From positions 2,418,001-2,482,000 of the forward strand of contig NC_080577.1 in assembly GCF_029962835.1 (NCBI RefSeq): a stretch of DNA of 64,000 nt, given 5' to 3'. Positions 1 to 12,247 of this stretch are shown piece after piece. The notes beneath the pieces were generated by a model. That model saw only the letters and a program-made list of their open reading frames with translations. It searched no databases and was not told the origin of the DNA. Within the stretch, counting starts at the first letter, position 1, and each line of letters starts with the position of its first letter. This DNA comes from Magnolia sinica (taxonomy: Eukaryota; Streptophyta; Magnoliopsida; Magnoliales; Magnoliaceae). A program made the translations under genes and the position numbers.

Positions 1-284
1 TATGTACTTGCATCCTTTTGCTTCAAGTACACCAAAAGAATTCATATTCTTCTTCAAATTTGGAACATGCTTGACATCAGTCAAGGCACGCTCCACCCCA
101 TTAAATATCTTGATGCGCACCGAACCAACAACCATAACTTTACGGGTAATGCCATTGCCTATAAAAACCTATCCACCATCGCACTCCTTGTAGCTGGTGA
201 ACCAACTCCGATGAGGAGTCATGTGAAAAGATGCCCCTGTGTCTAGCATCCACTCGTCCTTACGATCGTCGTATGACCGCCTGA
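1..284 (-). pseudogene. Ty1/copia polyprotein fragment: protease region (start of pol)
   Basis: Read on the minus strand, this encodes a retropepsin-type active-site segment (WMLDTGASFHM) followed by the loop typical of copia proteases (TPHRSWFTSY). A stop lies inside the following segment (CDGG then TAG). It continues out of the window at position 1. It is in frame with the gag zinc-knuckle segment at 2895-3050 once the insertion at 285-2889 is ignored, so both belong to one element. The reading frame shows copia-type pol; the stop shows it is dead. Confidence 0.85.
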
Positions 285-2889
285 TGTTTTATTTAAACAA
301 ACCTGATTTAAATTGATTTTAAACTCGCAAGTATACAAATCAGGTGTAGACACGGTACATATTACGAGATCGTTCCTACGAGGACTGGTTGTCACAATTC
401 AAATTTTATAATTCTTCTTAAATAATCCAACAACTAGTTTAGCTAGTTATTAAGTAAACTAACAAAAATTAATGACAAATAACCGATAACAAGAAGGAAA
501 ATTCACTCAAGGAGAACACTGGGACTTTTCAATCCACCCCTAATTATCCTAACTCTTGTTTTTCTTGTTGATTCACCCTAATTCAGATTGATATAAATTT
601 AATAAATAAAGCACGATCTGTGTCCTTGTTCAGGCACACAGGATGTATAATTCCCTTGAAGCACAAGGATCGCATCTTTCCATCATTGTTTAGGCATGAA
701 TAGATGTAAATTCTTATTTTTTTTATTTGTAGGGAAACTTGTTCATGGTCAGACACATACACACCTATAATAAGATTCCAAACAACATCTACTTTTAGAC
801 TTTGGTTAAGCTCATAGATTAGAGAAGTACGATGAAGTTTTCATTTAATCAAAATAGTGAAAGAAATAAATCAATCAATTTCTGATGAAATCAACAATCA
901 ATAAGAATCATTTAAATTAGGGGCTTCATGTCAGCCCTAACTAAGAATTTAGAAACTCATGGGAAGTAACATAAATTCAAATGGAAAGAAGAAAAATATA
1001 ATTAACAAGAAGTACATCACTTTGATTTCTTTCCAATCTCTCTCTTTATCTTTTCTTCCACGTCCCCTGCCTCTTTGAATCTCCCGGCCTCACTCTCCCT
1101 GCTCTGCTCCACGTCCAGCCATAAGCCGAGATCCTCTGCTACCGAATGAATGCTCTCTCTCACTTTTCTTTCTTTTATAGGCTGATGGAGTGTGGTCGGC
1201 TGGGTGTAGAGGCGGTGCGAAATAACTTCTTACGCAGCGTGCGAAACTGGGCCGGTTCCACGCTCGGCGCCGGTGATGATGGGCCCCATTTATAGTAGTT
1301 CTCTCGAAGAATAGAGCCGTTTAATGTATTTGTAGGACCGATTTAGACCATGAACCAAAATCTAGAATGAATCCAAATCTTAGGTGGACCGCAATATCAA
1401 TCAATGTGGTGTCTTTTCCTCCCATCTTCTGATCTCGTTCTTGTGTATGGTTGCACAAGAACAACATGGTTCTTATTGAAATCATTCCTTGGACCCTATG
1501 GTCGGATTGGATCATCCATCTAGATGATGTTTGTGGGCACAAGAATCGAACGCAAGCCCCTGTTTATGATTTCCCGTCTCTATTTCGGATTCCATGGAAG
1601 TACAATAATCAGTGGGGCCACTATAGGAATCTTATAGACAATCAGCTCCGTTAATTGGCTTCCTCATGAAAAATCTATCAGTCCTGATCGTTTTTGGATC
1701 AAAACCGTGGTGGCTCATCTGCTGGATCTTTCGACCGTCTAACTTACATTTACATGGTTTGAGAACCTATTTTCGATGTTCTTGGAATTTTTTCCACCTA
1801 GGCATTGATTAATGGACTTGAGTGATTCCAATGGACGGTTTGGATTAGAGATCCGATCGTCATCTATGCCGTACATCGCCCCACGACGTTCGGACGCACG
1901 TCCATGCGTAACGCATGCGTAAGGCCTGACTTACGTAACTGGTGGGGCCCAAATTCCCTGTCTTTTGATGAATCCATGCCGTCCATCATCTTTGTAACGG
2001 AATTTTATCTGGAGATGGCCGGTTTTGGAATGTTAGTGATGCGGCCAAAGGTAGTAATCATGCTGTAATCGGTGCAGGGCTGTCCGTTTGTGACCGTTGA
2101 AACCAGCACGTGTACGTGCTTGAGTATACAAGGTCAACATGAGTTTGACTATATCGCGCTCCTCTGCATGATGGACGGGTCGGATTGATCGTTTAGACCA
2201 TGATGATGGCCCACTGAAATCATCCGCAGCCTCTGTTTCGCAGACAGAAACAGAGGACACCCGTTGCTATTTTTGAGTCGGTCAACACTCTGTTGACCGA
2301 CTTTACTAGTTCGGTGTGACGCGAGTGCACAGCCAGTGTACATTCTCACTCAAGTAAATGGGTCCCACCTTGATGCTTTTGATAAATCCGCTCCGATCAT
2401 ATCTTTTCTCAGCTCATTTTAACAGTTGAGACAAAATTTTAAGCATATCCGGATATCAAGCGGGCCCCAAATCAATGGTTTATGGGCTGATCTGTTAGTT
2501 GGAACACTTCCACAGGGATTCAAGGGTTGAAATTTAACGTGTACGGTTAAGTTATAGTCCTCAGGCCAGATATAGAGTTTTGAGCCGATTGGATGGTGAG
2601 AACCCTGTGATCTTGCATTCTGGACGATTTTCGAGCCCGTTTAACGTGAATGGCCTAATTTTCTCGAATCTCTGGCATGTAATTTTTTCGATATCGGTCC
2701 CTTGGGGTTTGTCCTTTACTTTTGTGACTTTAGAGCGTTAATTCACGCTTTTAGTACCCTTTTTCAGTTTACGCTCGTAAATACACATTGCATTACAAAC
2801 ATGATTAAAATAAGGCATTAAACAGTATCATGTTCGTAAAGGAAGGTAATAACTGGGGTCTAATATGCAATATTCGACCCTCAAAATCA
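285..2889. mobile_element. 2.6 kb solo-LTR-like insertion inside the copia element
   Basis: The segment starts TG at 285 and ends CA at 2889. It is flanked by an exact 5-bp direct repeat CCTGA (280-284 and 2890-2894). Taking it out restores one continuous copia gag-pol frame across the join, so the boundaries are precise. It has no long open frame. The TG...CA ends, the 5-bp target duplication and lack of coding capacity fit a solo LTR. The length and the CTCGCAAGTATAC / CGAGATCGTTCC motifs near 330-375 suggest a large-LTR Ty3/gypsy-type family, probably in minus orientation; that assignment is inference. Confidence 0.75.
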
Positions 2890-3707
2890 CCTGATAGTAG
2901 ACACAGACAAAACATTACCATCACATCCACTCGATTCATCTGACGTGGCAGCATTGGTCTCCCTATATGAAGCCTCAGAATCTTCTCTCATAGATTTAGG
3001 ATTTTCACAATTCTTCTTCATGTGTCTTTCCTTCCTACAATTTCAGCACTTTACCTTTCTTTTGCCCTTGCCCTTGGATTTGGATCTATAACCTGAAGAA
3101 CCTGTACCTTGCTCAAAATTTATGTCCCTCGTAAACAGTGCCTCATATCGCCGTTTAGCTTTCTCATAGTTTTTCCTTGAAGGGCTGAGATAACAGTATC
3201 AATACTTAGGATTTTATTCATGCTGCACATAGTGTCCTTAAATGATTCATACGACACCAGAAGAGAATTCAGCAACATACATGCTTGTTCTTCATCTTTC
3301 ATTACTTCCTCCATATCTAGTAACTTGCAAACCAATTTATTAAAGTTGCTGATGTGAGCCTCCATATCTCCACCCTTTGCCATCTTGAAGTTATACCACT
3401 ACTGCTTCAAGTGTAATCGATTTTCAGAGAATTTTTTCGCATAGACATCCTTTAACTTCGCCCATAACTTAACCATTGTTTTCTCCTTCATGACGTTGTA
3501 GAGAACCTCATCCGTGATACATAAATGAATCGATGATAAAGCCTTCTTATTAAGAGTATTCCAGTCATAATCAGTTATAGTAGACTTTCACTTCTCAAAA
3601 GTACCATCTTCACCTTGCTTGATTAAGGAACTCATTATCTTGATCTTCCATAATTCAAAATTATTTTTTACCGAGTACTTCTCAATCTCATACCCAGTAC
3701 TTCCCAT
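2890..3707 (-). pseudogene. Ty1/copia gag (UBN2-type) with zinc knuckle, decayed
   Basis: Minus-strand gag starts with an ATG at 3707 (MGSTGYEIEKY...). A gag core follows at 3383-3120 (ISNFNKLVCKLLDMEE, then LLVSYESF), typical of copia gag. A CCHC zinc knuckle lies near 3010-3050 (spacing C-x2-C-x4-H-x4-C). Its Trp position is a TGA stop, between KC and NCRKERHMKKNC. Further damage: stops near 3610 and 3405, and a frame change near 3115. The downstream frame runs straight into the protease at 284. Confidence 0.85.
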
Positions 3708-3748
3708 TATTACTAATCTTTCAGATTCAGATTTGTGCCCCAACGATT

Positions 3749-3760
3749 GCTTTGATACCA
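3749..3760 (-). other. Primer-binding site of the copia element
   Basis: Minus-strand TGGTATCAAAGC lies two bases inside the LTR end. It is the usual initiator-Met tRNA complement found after the 5' LTR of plant copia elements, with one change from the common TGGTATCAGAGC. It fixes the element's orientation as minus. Confidence 0.8.
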
Positions 3761-3762
3761 CT

Positions 3763-4397
3763 TGTTGGAGATTTGTATTGTGGAATCACACAGATCTGGA
3801 TCTAGGATAGCAATCCAATGACATCTAGCACACACAAGAGAACACAGATTTAACGTGGAAAACCCTTGTGAGAAAAAATCATGGCACAAAGCGACATATC
3901 TTTATTATGAAAATAGAAATTACAAAGAGAGGACTTACTTGATTCGAACAACCTCGAATCTCACCCTTGTTACACCCTTTAAAAACCCTAAAATCCTTTT
4001 AGGAACCCTTGAAACTCCTTTAGAAAGCTTTAGAATACCTTAGAATGGCCCTAGGTACCCCTATTTATAGTTTAGGAAACTTCTCTTTCGTACCCTTACG
4101 AAACCGCCTTAGATTTCCGCAGTCCGCACAAGATCCGGACTCTAATCTGCGTAACCTCGATTAGTCGAAGGATGGCCACGACTAGTCGAGCAACCCACTC
4201 GACCGGTCGTGCAATCCCCTCGACCAGTCGAGCATCTCGGACACCAAAAAACTGAGTTTGCTGGACTTTGAGTCGAGCAGGCCACGACCGGTCGTGTAGC
4301 TCCCTCGACCGGTCGTGTAGCTCCCTCGATCGGTCGTGCCAGTCCCTCGACTGGTCGAGCATATCAAAAAATGTTAGATTTAAGACATCTGACAACA
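3763..4397 (-). mobile_element. 5' LTR of the copia element (about 635 bp)
   Basis: On the plus strand the segment begins TGTTGG and ends CAACA, giving TG...CA ends with short inverted repeats. The PBS abuts the low-coordinate end. The LTR carries several imperfect copies of a TCGACCGGTCGTG-type motif between about 4160 and 4365, each nearly self-complementary. The outer end at 4397 is inferred from the CAACA terminus; no target duplication can be tested because the 3' LTR lies outside the window. Confidence 0.7.
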
Positions 4398-4860
4398 AGA
4401 TTTTGCGTTGCATTTTCTCAAATATATAGATGATGTTCCATACTTTGAAAGCAAATTAATAAAAATACTAGGTATTTCATTAAACACTTAGCAAGCAGCA
4501 TCAAAATCAAGTTATATGCTATCTTTCAAGGTAAAGGTTTATTTATTTATTTATTAAGGTTTCTTTATTCAATCTTCCTTCAAATATCTATTTCAATAAT
4601 ACCATGATATAAATGCAGTCTTAGAAACAACATTTCATTGAGCCATTTTATCAAACACTAGGCGAACAACATTAATTTCCTTGTGACTGAGTCCTTGACC
4701 CAATTTGATCCGAGTTTAAAAAGGAATTGAGCCAAGTTAAGCTTAAGCAAGCTTAAACTTAGCTTGAAAAACTCAGCCCAACTCCATCTAAATCCAATTT
4801 CAAGTCAAACTGAGTCAAGCCAGCTCACCCAACTAACTCAACTCGTGTAAACCTCTACAT
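4398..4860. other. Intergenic, no gene seen
   Basis: AT-rich sequence; 4690-4855 is a degenerate stretch full of AACTCAGCC/GAGTCAAGC motifs. It resembles the GAGCTCG-rich repeats at 9781-10335 and probably derives from the same kind of element. No coding signal. Confidence 0.6.
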
Positions 4861-6850
4861 CCAATCTGTTCATAAGGTCACACGCACCTAAAAAATGAAA
4901 AACACTAATATCAACTTGATCCAAAACTTACATAGCTTTCAAGAAATTTTCAACAAGTGTTTAATCCCCATGTTTCCAGTGGTGTGGTTCATTTAAGCTT
5001 TAGATATGCTTGAATTTTAAGCTCATTTACTTAAATGAGCTAGAAAAATAAATAGACTGTTTGGATAAAATATATACACCACGGTGGGCCCATAGAGCAC
5101 TGGCATCCCCCACCAGGTGGTGCTCGTCCTATACGGAGACTTTCAAAGCCCAATGCTCCATTGGTGCCAAATCATCTTAGGATATAAGTTCAAAATTAAG
5201 ATAGATACAGGACTCAAGGAATCAAGTGGGTCACACCACAAGAGTGGGTGGGATCAAAAGTTCAACCATTGAAAGATTCGAGCCTACAGTGATTTTTATT
5301 TAAGAAGGTGTTTCCCAACAGATATGGAGAAATTGTCATCCTGATCCAAAACTTACGGGAGATCGAATGAGATTTCAAGGGTCGATGTTCAATTCTCACT
5401 GCTTCTTGTGGTGCGGCTGAGTTAAAGTTTCGGATCTGCCTCCCAAACAGACGCGGCTTCAATGGATCCCCGAATCCACGGGTGTAGGTGGGACTGCTGA
5501 CTGTGGGGCCCACCATGATGTATGTGATTACATCCATGTCGTCCATTGGTATTGAATGCTCATTTTAAGGCATAATCCAAAAAATAAAGCAGATCCAAAT
5601 CTTAGATGGACCATAGTACAGGAAACCGTGGTAATTGACCATTGAAAACTTCTTTTGGGCCATAAAAGCTCTGGATAAAGACGATATTTGTGTGGTCTCT
5701 TCATCTATGTCTTTGTGACCTTATCAACAGGTTAGATGGGAAATAAACATTACGGTAGAATCTATGAAGTTTTTAGTGATAGGGATTTAATCAGGACTGT
5801 TTCTTGTGGTGTGGTCCACTTAAGATTTGGGTCAGCTTCATTTTTAAGATACAGCCTCTAAAATGAGATTTCAAACTGGTTGGACAGGGTAGATTTAAGG
5901 CATACACATCGCTAGCATCGGCGCTTATTCAATGCCAGGGACAAATGCTTGGCTTTCCGTCTCATTTCAGTATATGGTCCAAAAATGAAGACCATCCAAA
6001 ACTCAAGTAGGCCACAAGAAAAGGAAAAGGTGGGGAAAGAAAAGTTTACCGTTCAAATTTTCTCAGGGCCCATGTAGGTGTTTATCTTCCATCCAAACCG
6101 TTCATAAGATCATTCCCCCATTAGTCGATCCGAACACACAAAATACCTACCATGATACAAAACTCCTGTAACCCTAAGAACGTTTCAACAGCAGTCATTT
6201 AATTTCCACTTTTTTCTCTCTTGCAGCTCATTTAAGTTTTGGATCGTCTTCATTTTTAGCCCCCTGTTCTAAAATGAGCTTTCAAAGACTGACGGAATAG
6301 ATTTCTCACAAACATCATAGTGAGCCCCAAGTAGCTTAAATTTCCTTGCGGAGGAAATCCGCATCCTACGTATTGGGTGCTGCCACTGCCCTCCCTAGCC
6401 AGTAACGGTAACGCTCTCCAGGGGTCACCGTGATGTTTGGTTTTTATACATACGGTCCATCCATTTTACACATAGTTTTTTAGTACAAGCTCAAAAATGA
6501 GGCAGACTAAGCTTCTAGTGGACCAAACCCTAGGAAGTAGTGATGATAATGACACCAACCATTGATACAAGTTTAGGGCCCACCGTGATGATTAATTGCC
6601 ATCTAACTTGTTCATAGGATTATGTAGGCCTGGACAAAGGAAAAACACAAATACACAAATATCAGCTTGATCCAAAACTTCTACAGCCCCCAAAAAGGCT
6701 CTGCGGGATGGATGTTTAATCTTAACTTTGTAGTCCACTTGAACCTTAAATATGTTCATTATTGGGCCTGTACCATAAAATGACATGGTAAAATCAATGA
6801 AAAGTGTGGATAAAAGTCATACATAACGGGGCACCTCAAAGCCCCTGTCC
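4861..6850. repeat. Four palindromic repeat copies (family P), first one a right half
   Basis: Approximate copies: 4861-5105 (right half only), 5500-5910, 5960-6330 and 6420-6850. A full copy reads CACCATGATGTATG... then CCGTCCATCCATTTT, a centre near TTCATAAGGTCA..., and then the reverse complement of the first half, ending CATACATCATGGTGGG. Sub-motifs recur in fixed order (AAATGAGGCAGATCCAAA, GTGGACCACACCACAGGAAA, AAAACTTCTGTGGCCC). The two arms are diverged inverted repeats, so single strands could fold back. No copy encodes a protein. Confidence 0.8.
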
Positions 6851-7555
6851 GTTACTAGCTAGGGAAGGGCAGGATAGAACCTAATCCACATCTGACCCAA
6901 ACACCATGGTAAGTAGGATTGTCAATGGGCTCGGTTGGCCCGTGGGCTTCTGGCCGTGGCCTGACTTACGCAAACTTGGGATAGAGTAAAAGGCACGTGG
7001 GCCAGGTTCAGGCTTAAAGCTAAAGCCCATTTTTTAATCGAGCTGAGCTTAGACATGGCTGTCCGAAGCCCATCAGGACCGGACCATAGCAATTTCAAAA
7101 AGTTTAAGATTTAAGGCTCATTTAGCATTTTTACTCTAATCTAATAAGGTGGTGTTTGTTTATTGTTTTATTTTTAAAAAAAAAAAAGTTTTTTCACTGT
7201 TGTGGGAGGCGGATTAATTTATGAAAAAGTGATTTTTTGAATTAAATGAGTAGACATTTTTTTTACTAATTTTTGAATAAGTCAATAGTTGAACTTTTTA
7301 AATAATTCTCATATTACCATCTTTTCTTCTATTTACATTCTTTTCAAAGTAAGCCCATGTGATAAATGACTCGCGTTAAAGGTGGAACACATGAGGAATA
7401 GTCAGCATCAAAGGTGAGCCCCCATGACGCTAGGTCACACCAAGCTGCCCTTAAAATTTCCTTCAAACATCTACTTCTTTTACTCTTTGAAAGTCCCTTT
7501 AGTACTCCAGTTTTTTTTTAATCCGTACCATCTGTAATGCTTCTCCCTTTAAACT
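6851..7555. other. Intergenic, degenerate repeat remnants
   Basis: 6910-7090 is a purine/pyrimidine-skewed stretch with GGGCTCGG, GCCCGTGGGC and GAGCTGAGCTTAG motifs, like the remnants of the GAGCTCG-rich elements elsewhere. 7166-7190 is a T/A homopolymer zone. The remainder is AT-rich with no coding frame. Confidence 0.5.
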
Positions 7556-9200
7556 GGAAACCGATTGCGTGGTGTGCGCCATCGCGTGTAGATGTCACCA
7601 AGTCTTGTGGGGACCACTATTATGTATGTGTTATATCCACACCGTCCATCTATTTTGAAAGTTCATTTTAGGGCACTAAAATAAAAATGAGATATATCCA
7701 ACGCTCACGTGGACCACACCATAGACAGAAGCGGAGACAAGATTCCTACCACTGAAACCTTTCTTTGGCCCATGGTGACGTTTATTTTCTAGCCAATCTG
7801 TTCATAATGTCACCTATACTTGGATGATGGAATATATATATATGCCAGATTGTCCAAAACTTCTAAGGAAAACGTCTGTACCCTTATAAATTTTCAATGG
7901 TAGACATTCAATGCCAAATGCTTTCTTTGGTATGGCCCACTTGAGCATTCTATACATCTCAATTTTAATTTTTTTACAAAGCCCTACAATAATCTTGCCA
8001 AATGGATGGATGATTTAGACATAGTACATACATCATCGTGGTGGGACTCACAGAACTCAGTAACATCAACCCACCAATGAGTTGGTGGGCCTAAGGCACA
8101 CCGTGCTATCCACCGGCATTTAAACTCACGCACCACGCACCTGAGTAGTGGGTGTTACGCTTACCATGTGGGCCACTTCGATGAATCTTTTTTATATCCA
8201 TGTCTCCCATTCGTTTTTCTCCTATCATTTTAGGATGTACATCCAGATCTCAGGTGGACCACACTACTGAAAATAGTGAAAATAACTATCAAAAGTTTTT
8301 GTGAGCCACAAAAGTTATGGACCAACCTAATCTTTATATTTTTCCCTTCATCCAGGTTTGGTTGACCATATCAATGGGTTGGATGGAAAGGAAAAATTAT
8401 GGTGGGCATTACTATGTGCCCTATAATTTTTTTAATGATGGGCATTCACTAACCATTTTTTCCTTTGGTGTGGTCCACCTGAGCTTTGGATCTACTTAAT
8501 TTTGGAAACACGTCCTAAATTGTGCTGAAAAATGGATAGACGGTGTGGATATACAACACATCATTAACGTGGGCCCTATGATTAGGCTAACACCTTAAGT
8601 GTTGCCCACTAAGGTGTCACCCCGTTAAGTGTTAACACCTGATATGCTCCCTTCCTCATTTAATGCCTCACTCTTGGCAATGGTGTGCCACACACCACCC
8701 ACCTTGGTGGTGTGTCTACGTTACTAAGTTCTATTCCCCACCATGATGTATGTATAATGTATATGTTAAATCCACACCATCTCATTTCATAGATCATTAT
8801 GGGGCATGGCCCAAAAACGGTCAAGTGGACCAAACGAACCAAAGCAGAAGCGATTGAATGTCTACCATTGAAAACTTCTTAAGGCCACAAAAAGTTTGGA
8901 TTAATCTGATATTTGTTTTACCCCTTCATCCAAGTCTATGTTACCTCATGAATAGGTTGGATGACAAATAAACATATACGAAGGTTCCAGTGGTGGGAAT
9001 CATTGTCTCCACTGTTTGCTGTGGTGTGGTCAAGCTGAGATTTGGATCTTATTCATTTTTAGGATCATGAGCTAAAATGATCTTACCTAATGGATGAATG
9101 GTGCGGATTAACACATACATCATGGTGGGGCTACAGAACTTGGTGACGTCAATACACCAACAAGGTCGGTGGTGTGTGTAACACCACGCAATCCACTTCC
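7556..9200. repeat. Three full family-P palindromes in a row
   Basis: Approximate copies: 7560-8115, 8140-8600 and 8675-9200. The first and third show extended terminal inverted repeats beyond the core: for the third, ACACCACCCACCTTGGTGGTGTGT on the left pairs with ACACCAACAAGGTCGGTGGTGTGT on the right, and the outermost right sequence is CACGCAATCCACTTCC. This GGAAGTGGATTGCGTGGTG-type end recurs in other copies and probably marks the true terminus. Confidence 0.8.
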
Positions 9201-9780
9201 CCCTCTCTCATTAGAGGATCCGGAAGCACACAAACCATCCTCCATCCGCATGTGTGCCGACTTATCAAGAAAAAGAAAAAACCCTAAATATATAAAGGTA
9301 TAAAATTGCATTTTTATTGAAAAAATGAGAATCTTTATTAAGTTTCCTAAATGTTCTAAGAGTTTTTGTTTGGTTCATGTTTAAGTGGTTGGTTTGATTC
9401 GATGCATAAATGAGACAAAGAAGAAGAAGCGCTGATGGTGTTGGAAATGGCGTTTCATATACTAGTTGGCAGGTAAGTATCACAGTGGAAACTTTAATTC
9501 GCTCTTTTCGGTTGAAAGTGTTAGCATTTTTGCCACTTCAGTCTTAGGCTCGGGCCTGGCCCTATAAAAACAATTTGGGCTGAGTGGTTGGCTATTTTAG
9601 CTCGTGATGGGCCTGGGCTGAGTATGAGCTAAAGCGAAAAAAACTCAACCTCGGCTTGGACAGAGCTTGGCTCGGCCTAACCCTGACTAATGGTAGGCCG
9701 GCAGAGTTTTGATTATATAGAAGGGTTGCACACAACTTGCCCTCCCATTTATGGTGGGGCCACACACACACACACACAGG
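9201..9780. other. Intergenic with (CA)n microsatellite
   Basis: No gene seen. 9545-9690 carries GGCTCGGGCCTGG-type degenerate repeats. A (CA)n run of about 9 units lies at 9761-9778. Confidence 0.55.
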
Positions 9781-10335
9781 TATATAGGGTTGTATTGGAA
9801 TGAGTTAGCTCGGTTAGCTCGCTCAACTCGACACAAAAAAGCTTAATTTGACTTGGTTTGAAACTGAGTTAGAGCCGAGTCGGGTTGATTTTTTGAGCTC
9901 GAAAAAAATTATGAATCAAGTTCGAGCTTGCCCGAGCTTGACTCAACTCGAATCAAACCCCAACTCAAATTGAACCAATTCGGTGACTCGATTACTTTGA
10001 TATTGATGTTGCTCACCAAGTGTTTGATGGAATGACTCAACAAAGTGTTGACTAGTGGAAACGAAGGTATGAATATGAAACAAATATCATTTGTTCTAGA
10101 TTTTGATGTTGCTTACAAGGTGTTTGATGAAATACCTATAAAAACGCTATTACTATTTTACATTCAGTGATAATTTGAAGGTACAGTCCATATGTTTGTG
10201 AAAATGCTGCACTGGCGAACTCGGCTTGAATTGACCCGAACTACTAACTGAACCGAGTTCAAGCTGGTGTCCACTACTGGCCGAGCTGAGCCAGGTCGAG
10301 TGTGCCAAGCTCGACTCATATACACCTCTAGATAC
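9781..10335. repeat. GAGCTCG-rich dispersed repeat, probably a non-autonomous transposon
   Basis: The outer thirds (9795-9985 and 10210-10330) are rich in alternating AGCTCG/GACTCAACTCG motifs and flank a middle with a different base composition. The right end reads CGACTCATATACACCTCTAG. The ends resemble the AGAGGTG...CACCTCT type termini seen elsewhere here, suggesting a hAT-like non-autonomous element. I could not find a convincing target duplication. Confidence 0.45.
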
Positions 10336-10374
10336 ATGCTCACCTCATATGCACACCTTTACACACGTGTTATG

Positions 10375-10920
10375 GCCGTCTAATCCAAACAGTCCATGTG
10401 ACATCCCATGAAACCTTTAAGGACCAAAATTTACCTTGATTTAAAGACTCTGGTGGGCCATGGTAAAGAAAGATGCAAATTAAGGGAGGAAACTATTTTT
10501 TCATGGCCCACCAAAGTTTTCGATCAAAGTAAAAGTTATGGCCTAGGGGTATCATTTGGACCGTTAAATTTTTGGACTCACATAACATATAATCAGTTCT
10601 CATGTATAGCCAAATGCTCAATTGCCAACAAGTTCTCACAAAACTCGTGCAAACTTTTTGAGAACTCTTCATATATGATGTGAATTCAAAATCTAAACGG
10701 TCCACGTGAAGCAACACCTCATGAAACCTCTTGAGCCCAATTATTACTTTGATCCAAAACTTTAGTGAGCCATGAAAAATGAAAACAGTTTCCTCCTTTA
10801 ATTTGTATTTCTCTTTGCTATAGCCCACCATAATTTTAAATCAGGGTAAAAATTTATCCTTAGGGTTTCATGAGATTCCACATCATACAGACCATTCAAA
10901 TTAGACGCCCATGAGATATA
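10375..10920. repeat. Second palindromic foldback family (about 545 bp)
   Basis: The left arm (10375-10600) and the reverse complement of the right arm (10690-10915) align well: both carry CATGAAACC, then TTACCTTGATTTAAA, GGTGGGCCATGG and AAATTAAGGGAGGAAACT equivalents in the same order. It is a long inverted repeat with a short unpaired centre near 10610-10690. The motif content differs from family P, so I treat it as a separate family. No coding capacity. Confidence 0.7.
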
Positions 10921-11119
10921 TGTAAAGGTGAACAAGTAAGGATGATATATATATATATATATGGGCACTCTTTTGTAAAAGATAATTATTTGATTTGTAA
11001 AAACCAGAATACCTCTTAAAAATTTACCTTTAAAAAAAAACTTTGATGCATTGGCATACCATGGAGGGTGGGAGCCAAATGCCTAAATTTTGCATACTTG
11101 GCATGGATGCGGATTGCGT

Positions 11120-11645
11120 ATTGAGTAACTCAGCACGCTAAGGGTATTGAGTAAACTTTGTGGGGTCTACCATGATTTATATATTTTATCCACTTTGTCC
11201 ATACATTTTAACGGATAATTTAAGGGCTCTTGACCAAAAACAAAGTATATCCAAATCTCAACTGGACCTCACCACGGGAAATAGTGTGAATTGAAATTCT
11301 ACCATTGAAAATTTCTTGGAGGCCACGTAAGTTTTGGGTCAATCTGTTATTTTTGTTTTCCCTTCATCCATGTTTGTGTGATCTTATGAATGGATTAGAT
11401 GACAAATAAACATCATTGTGGACCCTACCAAGGTTTCAACGGCGGAAGTCATTATTTCCACTGTTTCCTGTGGTGTGGTCCACTTGAGCTTTGGTCATGC
11501 TTCAATTTTCAGCTCAACCACTAAAATCAGCTGGAAAAACGGATGGACGGCATGGATAACCCACACACATTCACAGTAGGCCCAACTGAGTTTACTTAGT
11601 ACGATAAAAGTGTACTGAGTAACTCAATACACAAACGGATTTCAC
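11120..11645. repeat. Family-P palindrome with long extended inverted ends
   Basis: Core from about 11160 to 11590. The arms extend outward: GCGTATTGAGTAACTCAG on the left pairs with CTGAGTAACTCAATACAC on the right, a second subfamily of terminal sequence distinct from the GTGGTGTG type at 8675-9200. Confidence 0.8.
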
Positions 11646-12247
11646 TTGGCATACAATTAAGTTAAACTAAACTTTACAAGTTTAGTGGTTTATATGTATC
11701 ACGATTCCAAATTAGTTTAGTGGTTTATATGTATCATGAATCCATTATTCTTATTTGATTATTTAAATTATTCTTTAAAGGGGTGATTGGGTGGTTATTT
11801 ATTTTATATAAGCCACTGTGAATGCCCTCCCGTGCTGGTAGACGTAGGAAAATGATGATCGGATGGTATCCAAATGAGCCTTATTGGACGGTTAAAAATT
11901 CAAATATCTAATAGCCTTTTTCCACAAACAAGAATCAGCGGTTAGGATTGTTCAATAAATCGTAACTGTTACTTTCTTGACTGTAAGAAAGTAGGATAGT
12001 TTAGTCGGTTGAACATGACTTAACGTGTGTCAGTGAATAGTTTCTTAGTGCTGCGTACCAAGCGTTCAGAGTATCACATTCCACGAAAGATTTCCTTTCA
12101 AACCGAAATGATTAGAAAACGTGCCGGACGATTGATGCGCAACGATCCAGAAATTGTACACGTGGCATGAAAAATGACTAAACCTTGGAGCCCACTTTCT
12201 CAGTCACATTTCTAATATTGGATTTGTTTGGAGGATCGGAACCTTTA
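11646..12247. other. Intergenic, nothing recognised
   Basis: AT-rich, with one short tandem duplication (AGTTTAGTGGTTTATATGTA near 11680 and again near 11715). No coding frame or RNA gene seen. Confidence 0.5.
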
